A stretch of DNA of 64,000 nt, taken from NCBI RefSeq assembly GCF_001586275.1, contig NZ_CP014545.1, forward strand, positions 2,692,501 to 2,756,500, given 5' to 3'. Source of the DNA: Sphingorhabdus sp. M41 (lineage in GTDB: Bacteria > Pseudomonadota > Alphaproteobacteria > Sphingomonadales > Sphingomonadaceae). Position 1 is the first letter of the stretch; each line of letters begins with the position of its first letter. The notes beneath the pieces are model-generated. The model was not told the DNA's origin. It did no database searches and worked only from the letters and a program-made list of their open reading frames with translations. The translations under genes and the position numbers were made by a program. Shown in pieces: positions 51,005 to 60,710 of the stretch.

Positions 51005-51733
51005 TCAACCACGATTGGCCATCGCAATCGCTGTCGCCAGATCGAGCCGCCCGTCGTAGAGCGCCCGGCCGGTAATTACACCTTCAATCCCGTCCTTGGC
51101 AAACTGGCTGAGCATATGGATGTCGTCCAGCCCCTTGACCCCGCCGCTGGCGATCACCGGGATATCGACGCCGCGGGCCAGGTCAACGGTGGCTTCAATA
51201 TTGCAGCCGGTGAGCATCCCGTCGCGACCGACATCGGTGAACAGGATCGAGGCGACGCCTGCATCTTCAAACCGGCGAGCCAGATCTCTGACGCTGACAT
51301 CCGAGACATCGGCCCAGCCTTCGGTCGCGACCATGCCATCCCGCGCATCGACAGCGACGACAATACCGCCTTCATATTCCTTCGCCATATCCTTGACGAA
51401 ATCCGGGTCCTTGAGGGCCGCGGTGCCGATCACCAGCCGCGCGACACCCAGTTCGAACCAGCGTTCGACCGTCTCGCGATTGCGAATACCGCCGCCCAGC
51501 TGGACATAGCCGGGAAAGCTGGCGACAATGGTTTCCACTGCTTCCGCATTTTGCGGCGATCCGGCAAAGGCGCCGTCGAGATCGACGACATGGATATGTT
51601 CGGCTCCTGCAGCGGCGAACAGGCCTGCCTGCTCCGCCGGATTGTCACCATAGACAGTGGCGCGATCCATATCGCCCTCGGCCAGACGCACGACTTCGCC
51701 GGATTTGAGATCAATGGCAGGAAATACGATCAT
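51005..51733 (-). CDS. hisA: phosphoribosylformimino-AICAR ribotide isomerase HisA
   Basis: 242 residues, (beta/alpha)8 barrel. Motifs: VFPAIDLKSGEVVRLAEGDM with the catalytic Asp, HVVDLDGAFAGSPQNAEAVE, VQLGGGIRNRETVERWFELG, ILFTDVGRDGMLTGCNIEAT and PVIASGGVKGLDDIHMLSQF. It sits in the hisB-H-A-F-E order. Confidence 0.97.
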   Translation of the reverse strand: MIVFPAIDLKSGEVVRLAEGDMDRATVYGDNPAEQAGLFAAAGAEHIHVVDLDGAFAGSPQNAEAVETIVASFPGYVQLGGGIRNRETVERWFELGVARLVIGTAALKDPDFVKDMAKEYEGGIVVAVDARDGMVATEGWADVSDVSVRDLARRFEDAGVASILFTDVGRDGMLTGCNIEATVDLARGVDIPVIASGGVKGLDDIHMLSQFAKDGIEGVITGRALYDGRLDLATAIAMANRG

Positions 51734-51743
51734 TTCGGTAATT

Positions 51744-51815
51744 CCGTTCGTGGTGAGCTTGTCGAACCATGGCGATCTGACGAGAAAGGTCCTTCGACAG
51801 GCTCAGGACGAACGG
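51744..51815. repeat. dispersed palindromic element between hisA and hisH
   Basis: 72 bp with the same CCGTTCGT...ACGAACGG ends as the element at 50919. The right arm TCCTTCGACAGGCTCAGGA is the type seen dispersed in sphingomonad genomes. Spacing the his genes by two copies suggests recurrent insertion or hairpins in the transcript. Confidence 0.8.
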
Positions 51816-51827
51816 TATTCAACATGG

Positions 51828-52448
51828 TCATGGTTTCCACTCCAGAAAACGATTGAGAAAGGCCAGTCCATAAGCCTGGCTTTTCTCCGGATGAAACTGC
51901 ACGCCAACGATATTATCGCGGGCAACCGCCGAGACCAGCGGAACGCCGTGGCTGGTCTTGGCCAATATGTCCGCTTCACTGGCGGCATCAAAATGATAGC
52001 CGTGCAGATAATAAGCTTCGCCCCGCTCGAGAAGATCATGTCCCTCGGTCGGGCTTACGTCATTCCAGCCCATATGCGGGATTTTTATGTCGTCACTGGC
52101 AGGCTCGATCGCCTTCACCGTTCCCTTTATCCAGCCGAGGCCTTCATGCTCGCCAAATTCGATGCCCTTGTCCGCCAGCATCTGCATCCCGACACAAATA
52201 CCGAGAAAAGGCACGCCTTGACCGCGGACCCGCTGGTCCAGCGCTGCCACCATGCCATCAATCGCCACCAAGGCATCGCGGCAGGCACCAAAAGCACCCA
52301 CACCGGGCAATATGATCCGGTCTGCACGCGCTACCAGTTCCGGCTCGGCGGTTACGGAGACGTTGCCCGCCCCTGCAGCAATCAGCGCATTGTGGACGCT
52401 ATGCAGATTGCCTGCGCCAAAATCTATGAGAGCAATGGTTTCAGACAT
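51828..52448 (-). CDS. hisH: imidazole glycerol phosphate synthase subunit HisH
   Basis: 206 residues from the ATG at 52448 (MSETIALIDFGAGNLHSVHN). Class I glutamine amidotransferase: catalytic Cys in FLGICVGMQMLADKGIEFGE, His-Glu in VGVQFHPEKSQAYGLAFLNR, oxyanion strand IILPGVGAFGACRDALVAID. It feeds ammonia to HisF. ATG at 52460 is possible but has a non-conserved extension. Confidence 0.96.
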   Translation of the reverse strand: MSETIALIDFGAGNLHSVHNALIAAGAGNVSVTAEPELVARADRIILPGVGAFGACRDALVAIDGMVAALDQRVRGQGVPFLGICVGMQMLADKGIEFGEHEGLGWIKGTVKAIEPASDDIKIPHMGWNDVSPTEGHDLLERGEAYYLHGYHFDAASEADILAKTSHGVPLVSAVARDNIVGVQFHPEKSQAYGLAFLNRFLEWKP

Positions 52449-52502
52449 AGCGCAAATCAACCGCCGAAGGCGCGGAAACTGAAATGCCCGCCATCGGTTC
52501 CG

Positions 52503-52561
52503 CGCGAAGCCGCGAAGGCGCGAAGATCATCCGCGAGCCGCACCTTCTTCGCGGCTTCGCG
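52503..52561. repeat. inverted repeat between hisH and hisB
   Basis: CGCGAAGCCGCGAAG (52503-52517) and CTTCGCGGCTTCGCG (52547-52561) are perfect 15-bp arms around a 29-bp loop, with partial extra copies of GCTTCGCG alongside. It may form a hairpin in the his transcript or be another dispersed element. Confidence 0.7.
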
Positions 52562-52613
52562 GCTTCGCGTGATAAAATCCTGAAGAAAAGCCCGCTGACG
52601 CGGGACGCGCAAC

Positions 52614-53207
52614 TCAGCCACCCAATTGCCCCTTGGTCGAGGGAATCGCGTCGCCCTTGCGCGGGTCGCGCTCGACCGCCTGACGCATCGCCCGGGCAAA
52701 GCCCTTGAAGATGCTTTCAGCAATATGATGGTTATTCTCGCCATAGAGCAGTTCGATATGCAGCGTGATCCCGGCGGCATCGGCGACGCTATGGAACCAG
52801 TGCTTGAACAGTTCGGTGTCCATCTCGCCGAGCCGTTCCTGCGTGAAACCAGCGTTCCAGACGAAATATGGCCGGCCGGAAATATCCAGCGCGACCCGGC
52901 TCAACGTCTCGTCCATCGGCGAATAGGCACTGCCGTAGCGGACGATGCCAGCCTTGTCGCCGAGCGCCTGGTTGATCGCCTGGCCCAGCGCGATGGCGCT
53001 GTCTTCGGTGGTATGATGCTGATCGACGTGGAGATCGCCCTTGATCCGCATTTTCAGATCAATCAGCGAATGGCGCGAAAATTGTTCGATCATATGATCG
53101 AGAAAACCGATGCCGGTAGACACGTCATATTGACCGGTTCCATCGAGGTTCAACTCGACAAAAATCTCGGTTTCCTTGGTATTTCGTTCGATTGTCGCTG
53201 TTCTCAT
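52614..53207 (-). CDS. hisB: imidazoleglycerol-phosphate dehydratase HisB
   Basis: 197 residues, monofunctional form. Metal-binding motifs: [60 protein letters not shown] and [20 protein letters not shown]. First gene of the his operon, divergent from sspB with 114 bp between. Confidence 0.97.
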   Translation of the reverse strand: MRTATIERNTKETEIFVELNLDGTGQYDVSTGIGFLDHMIEQFSRHSLIDLKMRIKGDLHVDQHHTTEDSAIALGQAINQALGDKAGIVRYGSAYSPMDETLSRVALDISGRPYFVWNAGFTQERLGEMDTELFKHWFHSVADAAGITLHIELLYGENNHHIAESIFKGFARAMRQAVERDPRKGDAIPSTKGQLGG

Positions 53208-53321
53208 GCAACAGGCCTATAATGGCTTGGACAAATCAGGCAAGAATTTCGCGGCCTTTGGGCCATGCGAAATTCATTTTACGCTCTTGACCCGATGCCC
53301 GCTACGCGCCACCTAGTGCAA

Positions 53322-53807
53322 ATGAGCGATGATGCACCCGATAGCCTGATTCCTTACGACGAAATCGTACAGGAAGCCCTGCGCGCGGTGGTAGGCCGAG
53401 TGCTGGGAGAAGTTGTAAGAGATGGCCTGCCCGGCGAACATCATTTCTACATCACCTTCAAGACCCGCGCGCCCGGTGTCGATATTCCCGATCATCTGAT
53501 CGCGCGATTCCCGGACGAGATGACGATTGTCATCCAGAACCGCTATTGGGACCTGAAGGTTGACGAGGACCGTTTCGAAGTCGGCCTGAGCTTCAACCAG
53601 ATCAGCTCGATGCTGCATATCCCCTTTGCCGCGATAACCTCCTTCGTTGATCCGGCGGTGGATTTTGCCCTGCAATTCCACGTCGACGAGATCGAAGGCG
53701 ATATCAATGGCCACGACCCCGCAGAAAATGACGGCGAGACGGAAGCGGTCGAAACCGTCGATGACGGCTCCAACGTGGTGACGGTGGACTTCGGCAAGAA
53801 AAAGTGA
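53322..53807 (+). CDS. sspB: ClpXP adaptor SspB (alpha type)
   Basis: 161 residues from the ATG at 53322 ([20 protein letters not shown]); upstream in-frame ATGs add non-conserved residues. The substrate-binding core has [40 protein letters not shown] and [20 protein letters not shown]. An acidic linker leads to a C-terminal ClpX-binding tail ([11 protein letters not shown]). It delivers ssrA-tagged proteins to ClpXP. The fumC GTG start overlaps its stop. Confidence 0.88.
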   Translation: MSDDAPDSLIPYDEIVQEALRAVVGRVLGEVVRDGLPGEHHFYITFKTRAPGVDIPDHLIARFPDEMTIVIQNRYWDLKVDEDRFEVGLSFNQISSMLHIPFAAITSFVDPAVDFALQFHVDEIEGDINGHDPAENDGETEAVETVDDGSNVVTVDFGKKK

Positions 53808-55198
53808 GCGGCACGCGCACCGAAACCGACTCCCTTGGCGAAATTGAGGTGCCGTCCGATGCCTATTGGGGTGCCCAGACCCAACGAAGCATAGAGAATT
53901 TCCCCTTCCCCCGTCAGGAACGCATGCCGATCCGGCTGATCCATGCGCTGGCCGCCGTCAAACAGGCAGCAGCCCGGGTCAATGGCATCCATGGACTGGA
54001 ACCGGAAATTTCCGCCGCGATTGAAAAAGCGGCCAATGCCGTGCGTACCGGCGAATATGACAATCAGTTTCCATTGACCATCTGGCAGACCGGGTCCGGC
54101 ACCCAGTCGAACATGAACGTCAATGAAGTGATCGCCGGCGTCGCCAACGAGGCAATATACGGCACCCGCGGCGGAAAATATCCGGTCCATCCCAATGACC
54201 ATGTCAATCGCGGCCAATCGTCCAATGACAGCTTTCCCACCGCCATGCATGTAGCGGCAGCGCGGGCGCTGGAAGTCGAACTGTTCCCGGCGCTCGAACA
54301 ATTGCACGACACGCTGGCGGAAAAAGCACAGAAGTGGAAATCGATCGTCAAGATCGGCCGCACCCATTTGCAGGACGCAACGCCGCTGACCCTGGGACAG
54401 GAATTTTCCGGCTATGCCGCGCAACTGGTCGCCGCCCGCGACCGGATCGAAAGCGTATTGCCCCGATTGCTGCAACTGGCGCAAGGCGGAACAGCGGTCG
54501 GAACCGGTCTCAATGCGCCGGAAAATTTCGGCGAGCATATCGCCAAGGAAATCTCCAAGATTACCGGCCTTAAATTCACCTCCGCGCCCAACAAGTTCGC
54601 CGAGCTGGCCGCACATGATACGATGGTCGAATTGTCCGGCGCGCTCAACACGCTAGCCGTGTCTCTGACCAAGATTGCCAATGATATCCGCCTGCTCGGC
54701 TCCGGCCCGCGTTCCGGCCTCGGCGAGCTCGACCTGCCGGCCAACGAACCGGGCAGCTCGATCATGCCGGGCAAGGTCAATCCGACCCAGTGCGAGATGC
54801 TGACGATGGTTGCTGCGCAGGTCATCGGCAACCATCAGGCAGTGACCGTCGGCGGCCTGCAGGGCCATCTCGAACTCAATGTGTTCAAGCCGCTGATCGG
54901 CGCCAATGTGCTGCGTTCGATCGAGATAATTTCCATCGGCATGTCCAGCTTTTCCGAACGTTGTGTGGAAGGTCTGGAGGCTAATGAAGCGCGGATCAAG
55001 GAACTGGTGGATAACAGTCTGATGCTGGTCACAGCCCTCGCGCCGGTGATCGGCTATGACAAGGCAGCGGCGATTGCCAAATATGCTCATAAAACCGGCC
55101 AGACCCTGCGCGCATCCGCGCTGGAGCTCGGTCTGGTTGACGCAGAAACCTACGATACCCATGTAAGACCTGAGAATATGGTCGGAAATCATTCCTGA
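53804..55198 (+). CDS. fumC: class II fumarate hydratase FumC
   Basis: 464 residues, iron-independent fumarase of the TCA cycle. GTG start overlapping the sspB stop. Motifs: [60 protein letters not shown] and the signature [19 protein letters not shown]. Confidence 0.97.
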   Translation: MSGTRTETDSLGEIEVPSDAYWGAQTQRSIENFPFPRQERMPIRLIHALAAVKQAAARVNGIHGLEPEISAAIEKAANAVRTGEYDNQFPLTIWQTGSGTQSNMNVNEVIAGVANEAIYGTRGGKYPVHPNDHVNRGQSSNDSFPTAMHVAAARALEVELFPALEQLHDTLAEKAQKWKSIVKIGRTHLQDATPLTLGQEFSGYAAQLVAARDRIESVLPRLLQLAQGGTAVGTGLNAPENFGEHIAKEISKITGLKFTSAPNKFAELAAHDTMVELSGALNTLAVSLTKIANDIRLLGSGPRSGLGELDLPANEPGSSIMPGKVNPTQCEMLTMVAAQVIGNHQAVTVGGLQGHLELNVFKPLIGANVLRSIEIISIGMSSFSERCVEGLEANEARIKELVDNSLMLVTALAPVIGYDKAAAIAKYAHKTGQTLRASALELGLVDAETYDTHVRPENMVGNHS

Positions 55199-55216
55199 TC
55201 CGGGAACCAGAACAAC

Positions 55217-55480
55217 ATGTCGCTAATCAGAAATATATTCACCGCCGCCGTGGGTTACGAGGCCCGCAAGCATACCAGAGGCCATGGCTTGCGCAATTTC
55301 GGCCTCGGCATGCTCGCGGCCCGTCTGGCCACCCGGTCCGTCCCCGGTGCGCTGCTGGTCGGCGGGGCGCTGATCGCCAAGAAAGTCTATGATGATAAAA
55401 AAGAGGCCGAAGCCCTGCCCGCATCCGAAGCGGTGATTGATATCGAGGGTCGTCCGGTTCCGGAAGATCGAGTGGTTTGA
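55217..55480 (+). CDS. small hypothetical membrane-associated protein
   Basis: 87 residues. A basic N-terminal half (YEARKHTRGHGLRNFGLGML), one short hydrophobic stretch (SVPGALLVGGALIAKKVYDD) and an acidic tail (EAVIDIEGRPVPEDRVV). It follows fumC by 18 bp. No family recognised; the type is common as an uncharacterised small protein in sphingomonads. A weak GGGGCA/TGCCCC hairpin lies just after the stop (55484-55498). Confidence 0.6.
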   Translation: MSLIRNIFTAAVGYEARKHTRGHGLRNFGLGMLAARLATRSVPGALLVGGALIAKKVYDDKKEAEALPASEAVIDIEGRPVPEDRVV

Positions 55481-55498
55481 ATTGGGGCATGTTGCCCC

Positions 55499-55861
55499 TG
55501 ACACTGTAATCAAAAAATACTGAATTGCAGTGACGATGGCAGTTTACCAAATGCACTAAATTGAGATCGCGCTGATCTGGCCATCCCCTGCCACCAAACC
55601 GCCCGAAACAAAATTTCCGATACGGGTAATAATCTATCCAAAATCACGCGCAATAGCGCGTGCTTGGCCCGAGCTTTGACGTACTTTGGACTTGCTCCTG
55701 CGCCTGGGGCAGGGTGACAAGCATCACCGCGATCGCGGTTGATGGAACCCGGCAGCCGAAATCCGATGACCAGACTCTCCCATCCCATTTGCAATATTGA
55801 TTGCAACTGACATTGCTGTAAGCTGCGCCCAAGTCGCAGATTGCAAGCGGCACAGGAGAGC
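55499..55861. other. spacer without a supportable gene
   Basis: About 360 bp. Frames on the minus strand have no recognisable features. A small stem (GCGCAATAGCGC, about 55647) is seen. The 3' end holds the leader and CAGGAGAG ribosome site of the MFS gene. Confidence 0.5.
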
Positions 55862-57145
55862 ATGTTGGCAACCACCGCGCAAACGGGGCATTCCCCCCGT
55901 AAATTCTATGGCTGGACCAATGTCGGGCTGTTCTTCTTCATTCAATTTGCCGCATCCGGCTTTGTCTATTTCGCCTATTCGGTGGTCTTTCCGGTGATGG
56001 TCGAGACGATGGGGTGGAACCGCGGCACGGCTTCGCTAGCACAGTCAATCGCCCTGATCATGCTGGGCCTGGCCTATCCGTTGACCGGCTATCTGCTCAG
56101 TCGATATGGCGTGCGCCAGACAGTCACCATCGGGCTGCTGGTCATGCTGTGCGGGCTGACCTTGCTTATCTTCGCGGTTACGGAAATATGGCAGTGGATC
56201 CTGATCTGGGGTGGCGTCATGGGTCTTTCCTTTGCTCTCACCGGTCCGATCTGCTCGCAAACCGCGATGATCAGCTGGTTCAGCATCAAAAGGTCCACCA
56301 CTATCGGGATCGTCATGACCGGTGGCGCGCTGGGCGGTGCCTTGGCGCAGCCGGCGCTCTCGACCATGATGGACCGGTCCGACAGCTGGCGCGCCGCCTG
56401 GATGATCGCCGCAGCCATGATCATCATCGCCCTGATTGCCACGCGGTTCATCATCAACCGGCCGCAGGACATCGGCCAGTTTCCCGACAATGTTAATCCG
56501 GGTCTGGCGGCACAGGATCCGCTGGCTCGAAACATGCGACCGAAAACCCATCGGACCGGCCACGACTGGACGATGAAGCAAGTCATCCGGACGCCAACCC
56601 TCTATCTCGTCATGCTGGTCACGCTTGGCTATCTGGCGACCTTCTTTTTCCTGCTCAACCACGGGATATTACACCTTACCGACAACGGGCTCTCCAGCCT
56701 GGAGGCGGCCTCCATCCTCGGGCTTGCGATTTTGGGCAGCGGTCTGGCGCGCATTCCTGCGGGTTGGCTCGGAGATCAGTTCGAACTGCGCTGGACCCTA
56801 TTCGGTTTCATTGCCCTGATGGCCATCGGCTTGACCGGTTTCTGGCTCGGCCATGGCGTTATCCTGCTCTCGATCATGGGCATGCTATTTGGCGCCGGCT
56901 ATGGCGGGCTGCTGGTATTGGGGCCGGTGGTAACGGGAAACTATTTCGGCGAACGCGCCTTTCCGATCATCAATTCGGTACTCGCGCCGGTCATGTTGCC
57001 TTTCGCCGCCGCAGCACCGGCCGGAGCAGGCTATATTTTCGAAGCGACCGGCAGCTATGATATCGCCTTTGCCGGTGCGATCGGATTGCTGATCGCAGGG
57101 CTGATTGCTGCATTTTTCCTGAAACCTCCACCAACGCCGGCCTAG
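55862..57145 (+). CDS. MFS transporter (monocarboxylate/oxalate-like type)
   Basis: 427 residues from the ATG at 55862, preceded by AGGAGAG. About 12 membrane helices with a large cytoplasmic loop after helix 6 (residues about 205-240, charged). GMSFxLTGP-like segment WGGVMGLSFALTGPICSQTA and RIPAGWLGDQFELRWTLFGF, the motif A-like loop, fit MFS carriers of organic anions. Substrate unknown. Confidence 0.88.
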   Translation: MLATTAQTGHSPRKFYGWTNVGLFFFIQFAASGFVYFAYSVVFPVMVETMGWNRGTASLAQSIALIMLGLAYPLTGYLLSRYGVRQTVTIGLLVMLCGLTLLIFAVTEIWQWILIWGGVMGLSFALTGPICSQTAMISWFSIKRSTTIGIVMTGGALGGALAQPALSTMMDRSDSWRAAWMIAAAMIIIALIATRFIINRPQDIGQFPDNVNPGLAAQDPLARNMRPKTHRTGHDWTMKQVIRTPTLYLVMLVTLGYLATFFFLLNHGILHLTDNGLSSLEAASILGLAILGSGLARIPAGWLGDQFELRWTLFGFIALMAIGLTGFWLGHGVILLSIMGMLFGAGYGGLLVLGPVVTGNYFGERAFPIINSVLAPVMLPFAAAAPAGAGYIFEATGSYDIAFAGAIGLLIAGLIAAFFLKPPPTPA

Positions 57146-57154
57146 CGCCAATCG

Positions 57155-58273
57155 CTAGATATTCCCGTCGCTGGAGAGCAGCGCCGCAATCGGACGGGTA
57201 CCGGGACGGCGCGCCAGCACGATCATCAAGATGGTCGTGAACGGTACTGCCAATATTGCCCCGGGAATGCCCCAAAGGCTGCTCCAGATCGCCAGCGAAA
57301 CCAGCACCACCATCGGACTGAGATTGACCGATTTGCTCAGCATCTTCGGCTCGACGATATTGCCGATAATCACCTGCGCCGTCGCCATCAGACCAGTCGC
57401 AATCAGCGGAATCGTCAAGCTGCCGAACTGGGCCACGGCAAACAGCGCCGGAAAAGCGACACCGACAAACGAGCCGATATAGGGGATATAGTTGAGTAGA
57501 CCGATGATGATCGCCCACAGGGCGGCATATTCCACGCCCAATATCAGCAATATCACCCAGCAGATGAGCCCGAGGATGATGTTGATCAGCGTCTTGGTTG
57601 CCAGATAGCTGCCGATATCGTGGTTCATCCGGGTGATCATGTTGAGCGTGTCGGTCGAATCGCTGTCCGAACCGAAAGCGCGGCGGACCTTTTCCGGAAA
57701 GCCGGTGATCTCGCTGAGCAGGAAGGACGCATATAAAATGGTGATGAAAACAAAGCCACCAAAGCTGGTCAGCGACGACAGGGCCGACTGGGCCAGAGCA
57801 GCAATATCGATCTCGGTGAAAAATCTCGTGGCAAATTCGCTGATCGCCTTGGCGACCGCTTCGGTGCCCCGGTCAAATATCGCAGCCGGGGATGCCATCA
57901 GTTCGGAAATTTCCGGCCTGCCCACTCCTTGCTTGGCCGGCATCGGGAACCATGCAGCAAACAGATTTTCCAGATTGCGCTGATAGACGGGCAGCGAGGG
58001 AACAAGATTTTGCAAACTCGCCACCAGCATCCGCGTCATTGCAAAAAGCAGCGCCAATACCCCGATCAGGGCAAGCGTCGCGCGCAGCCACAGCGGAGTC
58101 TGGCCCAGCCCCGGAATTCGGGCCACGGTTGCGCTGGCGGCGTAGAGAATCTGCAGCAATATAATTGCGGTCACGATCGGCAAGATAATGTCCTTGCCCA
58201 CGTAAAACAGCCAGCCGACCATGATCGTGATGCCGATCGCATAGAATATAGTACTGACACGTCCCTGGATCAT
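57155..58273 (-). CDS. AI-2E family transporter / membrane permease
   Basis: 372 residues, about eight membrane helices. The C-terminal part is characteristic: YIPYIGSFVGVAFPALFAVA, GNIVEPKMLSKSVNLSPMVV, LVSLAIWSSLWGIPGAILAV. Members export a range of compounds or ions; a role in AI-2 export is not implied. It converges with the MFS gene (9-bp gap). Confidence 0.9.
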   Translation of the reverse strand: MIQGRVSTIFYAIGITIMVGWLFYVGKDIILPIVTAIILLQILYAASATVARIPGLGQTPLWLRATLALIGVLALLFAMTRMLVASLQNLVPSLPVYQRNLENLFAAWFPMPAKQGVGRPEISELMASPAAIFDRGTEAVAKAISEFATRFFTEIDIAALAQSALSSLTSFGGFVFITILYASFLLSEITGFPEKVRRAFGSDSDSTDTLNMITRMNHDIGSYLATKTLINIILGLICWVILLILGVEYAALWAIIIGLLNYIPYIGSFVGVAFPALFAVAQFGSLTIPLIATGLMATAQVIIGNIVEPKMLSKSVNLSPMVVLVSLAIWSSLWGIPGAILAVPFTTILMIVLARRPGTRPIAALLSSDGNI

Positions 58274-58391
58274 AATTTTGCGATAGCCTTAATCTGCGGA
58301 ACTGTCATCAGGATGATTGCGCAACCGGCGGATATAGAAACATCGGGACAAGCATCTTGACGCGATGCGCCCTTCTCGGCCAATAGCCGCT

Positions 58392-59060
58392 ATGGCCGAC
58401 AATATTGCTTCCCAGAATATCGACAATGATCACCGCGAGCTCAATCGCAGGGGGCTGCTTTTCGTGCTGTCCTCCCCGTCGGGGGCTGGCAAATCGACGC
58501 TGGCGAAGATGTTGCTGGAAGCCGATGACGAGATCGCCATGTCGGTCTCCGTAACCACCCGGCCAAAACGCCCCGGTGAGGAACATGGCAAGGATTATTA
58601 TTTCGTCAGCGGCGACGAATTTGCAGAAATGGTCACCGACCAGAGCTTCCTGGAATATGCCACCGTATTCGGCAACCGTTACGGTACGCCGGCGGTACCG
58701 GTCAATCAAAGCCTGGAAGAAGGCCAGGACGTATTGTTCGACATCGATTGGCAGGGGACACAACAGCTCTACCAGCGCGCCGGACAGGATGTCGTGCGGG
58801 TCTTCATCCTGCCACCGTCACTCATCGAACTACGCAACCGGCTGGAAAGCCGCAATACCGACGCACCCGACATTATCGAAAGCCGGATGCAGCGCGCCGC
58901 CAGCGAAATCAGCCATTGGGACGGCTATGACTATGTCCTGATCAACGATAATCTCGACGCCTGCTTTACCAAGGTGAAGCAGATACTCGCCACCGAACGC
59001 ATGCGGCGCTCACGGCAAACCGGCCTGATCGGATTTGTCCGGGATCTGATGGCAGAATAG
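58392..59060 (+). CDS. gmk: guanylate kinase
   Basis: 222 residues from the ATG at 58392. P-loop in VLSSPSGAGKSTLAKMLLEA; GMP-binding region SVSVTTRPKRPGEEHGKDYY and FLEYATVFGNRYGTPAVPVN; Walker B-like VLFDIDWQGTQQLYQ. It phosphorylates GMP to GDP. ATGs at 58365 and later are possible but less conserved. Confidence 0.96.
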   Translation: MADNIASQNIDNDHRELNRRGLLFVLSSPSGAGKSTLAKMLLEADDEIAMSVSVTTRPKRPGEEHGKDYYFVSGDEFAEMVTDQSFLEYATVFGNRYGTPAVPVNQSLEEGQDVLFDIDWQGTQQLYQRAGQDVVRVFILPPSLIELRNRLESRNTDAPDIIESRMQRAASEISHWDGYDYVLINDNLDACFTKVKQILATERMRRSRQTGLIGFVRDLMAE

Positions 59061-59087
59061 ATTGATCCGGCAGGTGCCGGCGCCTTC

Positions 59088-59705
59088 TTACGATCCGGGC
59101 GCGCAAAATCGGATTTCTCCGGCCTTGCATCTTTTCACTGCATCGCGCCATTCTTCCATTTTCATTTCATAAGCGGCCTTGCGTTCGGCATCAGCCTTTT
59201 TGTCTGCGGCGATCTGCTCCCGGTTCAGCCGCTGCTGTTCCAGAAATTGGGCTTCGGACTGTTCGTTGAGGCGATTCAAATATTCTGCCCGTAGGGCATG
59301 GGACCGGTTGCGGATGCAGGAGATCAGTAGTTCCGGTTTTTTCTGTTTGGCCCTGAATTTCTCGGAAGCACCAGCCCATCGTTTTTCGACAATAGGCCTG
59401 CATATCGCAGGTATTTCTGCCAGTCGCGTGTCATAATCACTGCTCAGACTGCGGATAAACTGCTCATTCTCTGCTATGGCGGAATCGACATGTAATTCCG
59501 CTTGTTTCCGAGAATTCACACATTGCTCACTCGACCATATTTTGTAATATTTTTCATTATTTTCAGGATCAGACCGGCTATATTGCTCAGCCAGATATTG
59601 CTTGGCGGCCGCACAGTCGGCATCGGTGTCTTGCGCCATCGCAGCGCCGCTGAAAAACAAGGCGCCCAATAACGTACTGAAGAAGAATAATTTTCGTTGC
59701 AACAT
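59088..59705 (-). CDS. exported Cys-containing helical protein, unknown
   Basis: 205 residues. Signal peptide MLQRKLFFFSTLLGALFFSG (cleaved near AMAQ). The mature part is helical and charged, with Cys at intervals (DADCAAAKQYL, SEQCVNSRK, PAICRPIV, LISCIRNR, KRCKAGEIRFC) that could form disulphides in the periplasm. The segment NRLNEQSEAQFLEQQRLNRE is a strong coiled coil. No family identified. Confidence 0.6.
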   Translation of the reverse strand: MLQRKLFFFSTLLGALFFSGAAMAQDTDADCAAAKQYLAEQYSRSDPENNEKYYKIWSSEQCVNSRKQAELHVDSAIAENEQFIRSLSSDYDTRLAEIPAICRPIVEKRWAGASEKFRAKQKKPELLISCIRNRSHALRAEYLNRLNEQSEAQFLEQQRLNREQIAADKKADAERKAAYEMKMEEWRDAVKRCKAGEIRFCAPGS

Positions 59706-59805
59706 ATCTAGTCCTTTCGCTCAGGACCCCCGCGCATATTTCTATCGCGGTCGACAGCATGATTCAACAAACATCGTCGCGTTGATCAGCCCGTGCGCTG
59801 TCCGG

Positions 59806-60459
59806 TCACTCCGTGGCCCGCCTGATATAAAGGCCGTCAAAAACAGTGTTCCATGTCTTGCCGCCATCCTGCGAAGCTTGCCAGTGCTGCCTAACGCTGC
59901 CATCCTTTTGGGGCGCCCAGCCTATCTGGTTGATCACCATGCCTTTCTGGTCAAAAGGCCTATTCCGGTCGCTAAGCACCATTTCACCCCGATCATTGAG
60001 TCCGCCCTCGATATATAACGCCGCACCATCCGCGCCGATCCAGGTCTGATGCCATTTTCTACGGGCGGTATCATAGAAGCTCATGCTCATACCGGTATAG
60101 CCGCCCTTGGTCCTGTAATCCTCGCGGAGCACGCAGCCGCCATGTTCGCGCGATATCCTGTTCACCGCCGTCGGTTGATCCTTACCGGCTGCAGTCACAT
60201 CCCAGATGCCGATCCAGAAATCAAAGGCGCGATGCTCATCGCTAGCACAGGCTGGAACTGGCTTGGCAACAGAGCTCTCCGCCGGCTGCGCCTGAACGCG
60301 CATAAGCAAAGGGGATGGCACCAGAAGCGTTGCAATGGCTGCGCCCAGTAGGGGGCGGACGCGATGCCTGCTGTTCCGGAAACAGGAGCTTGCCCATGCG
60401 GTAGGCAATATATCCCGGTACAGCGTTTTGCTTGTTCGCACTCTGACACCATCCCCCAT
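59806..60459 (-). CDS. exported DUF1579-like protein
   Basis: 217 residues from the ATG at 60459. A long basic N-region precedes a hydrophobic export segment (LLGAAIATLLVPSPLLMRVQ). The mature domain begins with a typical FDFWIGIWDV segment (DEHRAFDFWIGIWDVTAAGK), continues SFYDTARRKWHQTWIGADGA and ends GWAPQKDGSVRQHWQASQDG. Such domains are lipocalin-like beta structures of unknown ligand. A 250-bp spacer without a gene lies upstream. Confidence 0.65.
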   Translation of the reverse strand: MGDGVRVRTSKTLYRDILPTAWASSCFRNSRHRVRPLLGAAIATLLVPSPLLMRVQAQPAESSVAKPVPACASDEHRAFDFWIGIWDVTAAGKDQPTAVNRISREHGGCVLREDYRTKGGYTGMSMSFYDTARRKWHQTWIGADGAALYIEGGLNDRGEMVLSDRNRPFDQKGMVINQIGWAPQKDGSVRQHWQASQDGGKTWNTVFDGLYIRRATE

Positions 60460-60710
60460 GGTTAAGCTTTGATGCGACCCGAAAGCGTTATGCTTTTTCC
60501 GGATTATCACTCAGCTGATCCCTGCATAGCATCGTGCCGCGATCCTTCATTTTGGATTCGACCAACAGCAGTCGGTGCTCGACAAAAGGCCAAAGCCATG
60601 GCGCCCCGTGCAATATGGGGACAATTAACCGGGGATCGCGTCCAAAAGAGCGTTGGTTTTACGCCTCCGACCCGTTACCAAAGCGGAAGCGACGGTATCA
60701 GGGGGCAGAT

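Noticed and set aside
50249-51856. 535-codon plus-strand frame across hisF and hisA
   Set aside because: It is antisense to two certain his genes and has no recognisable domain.
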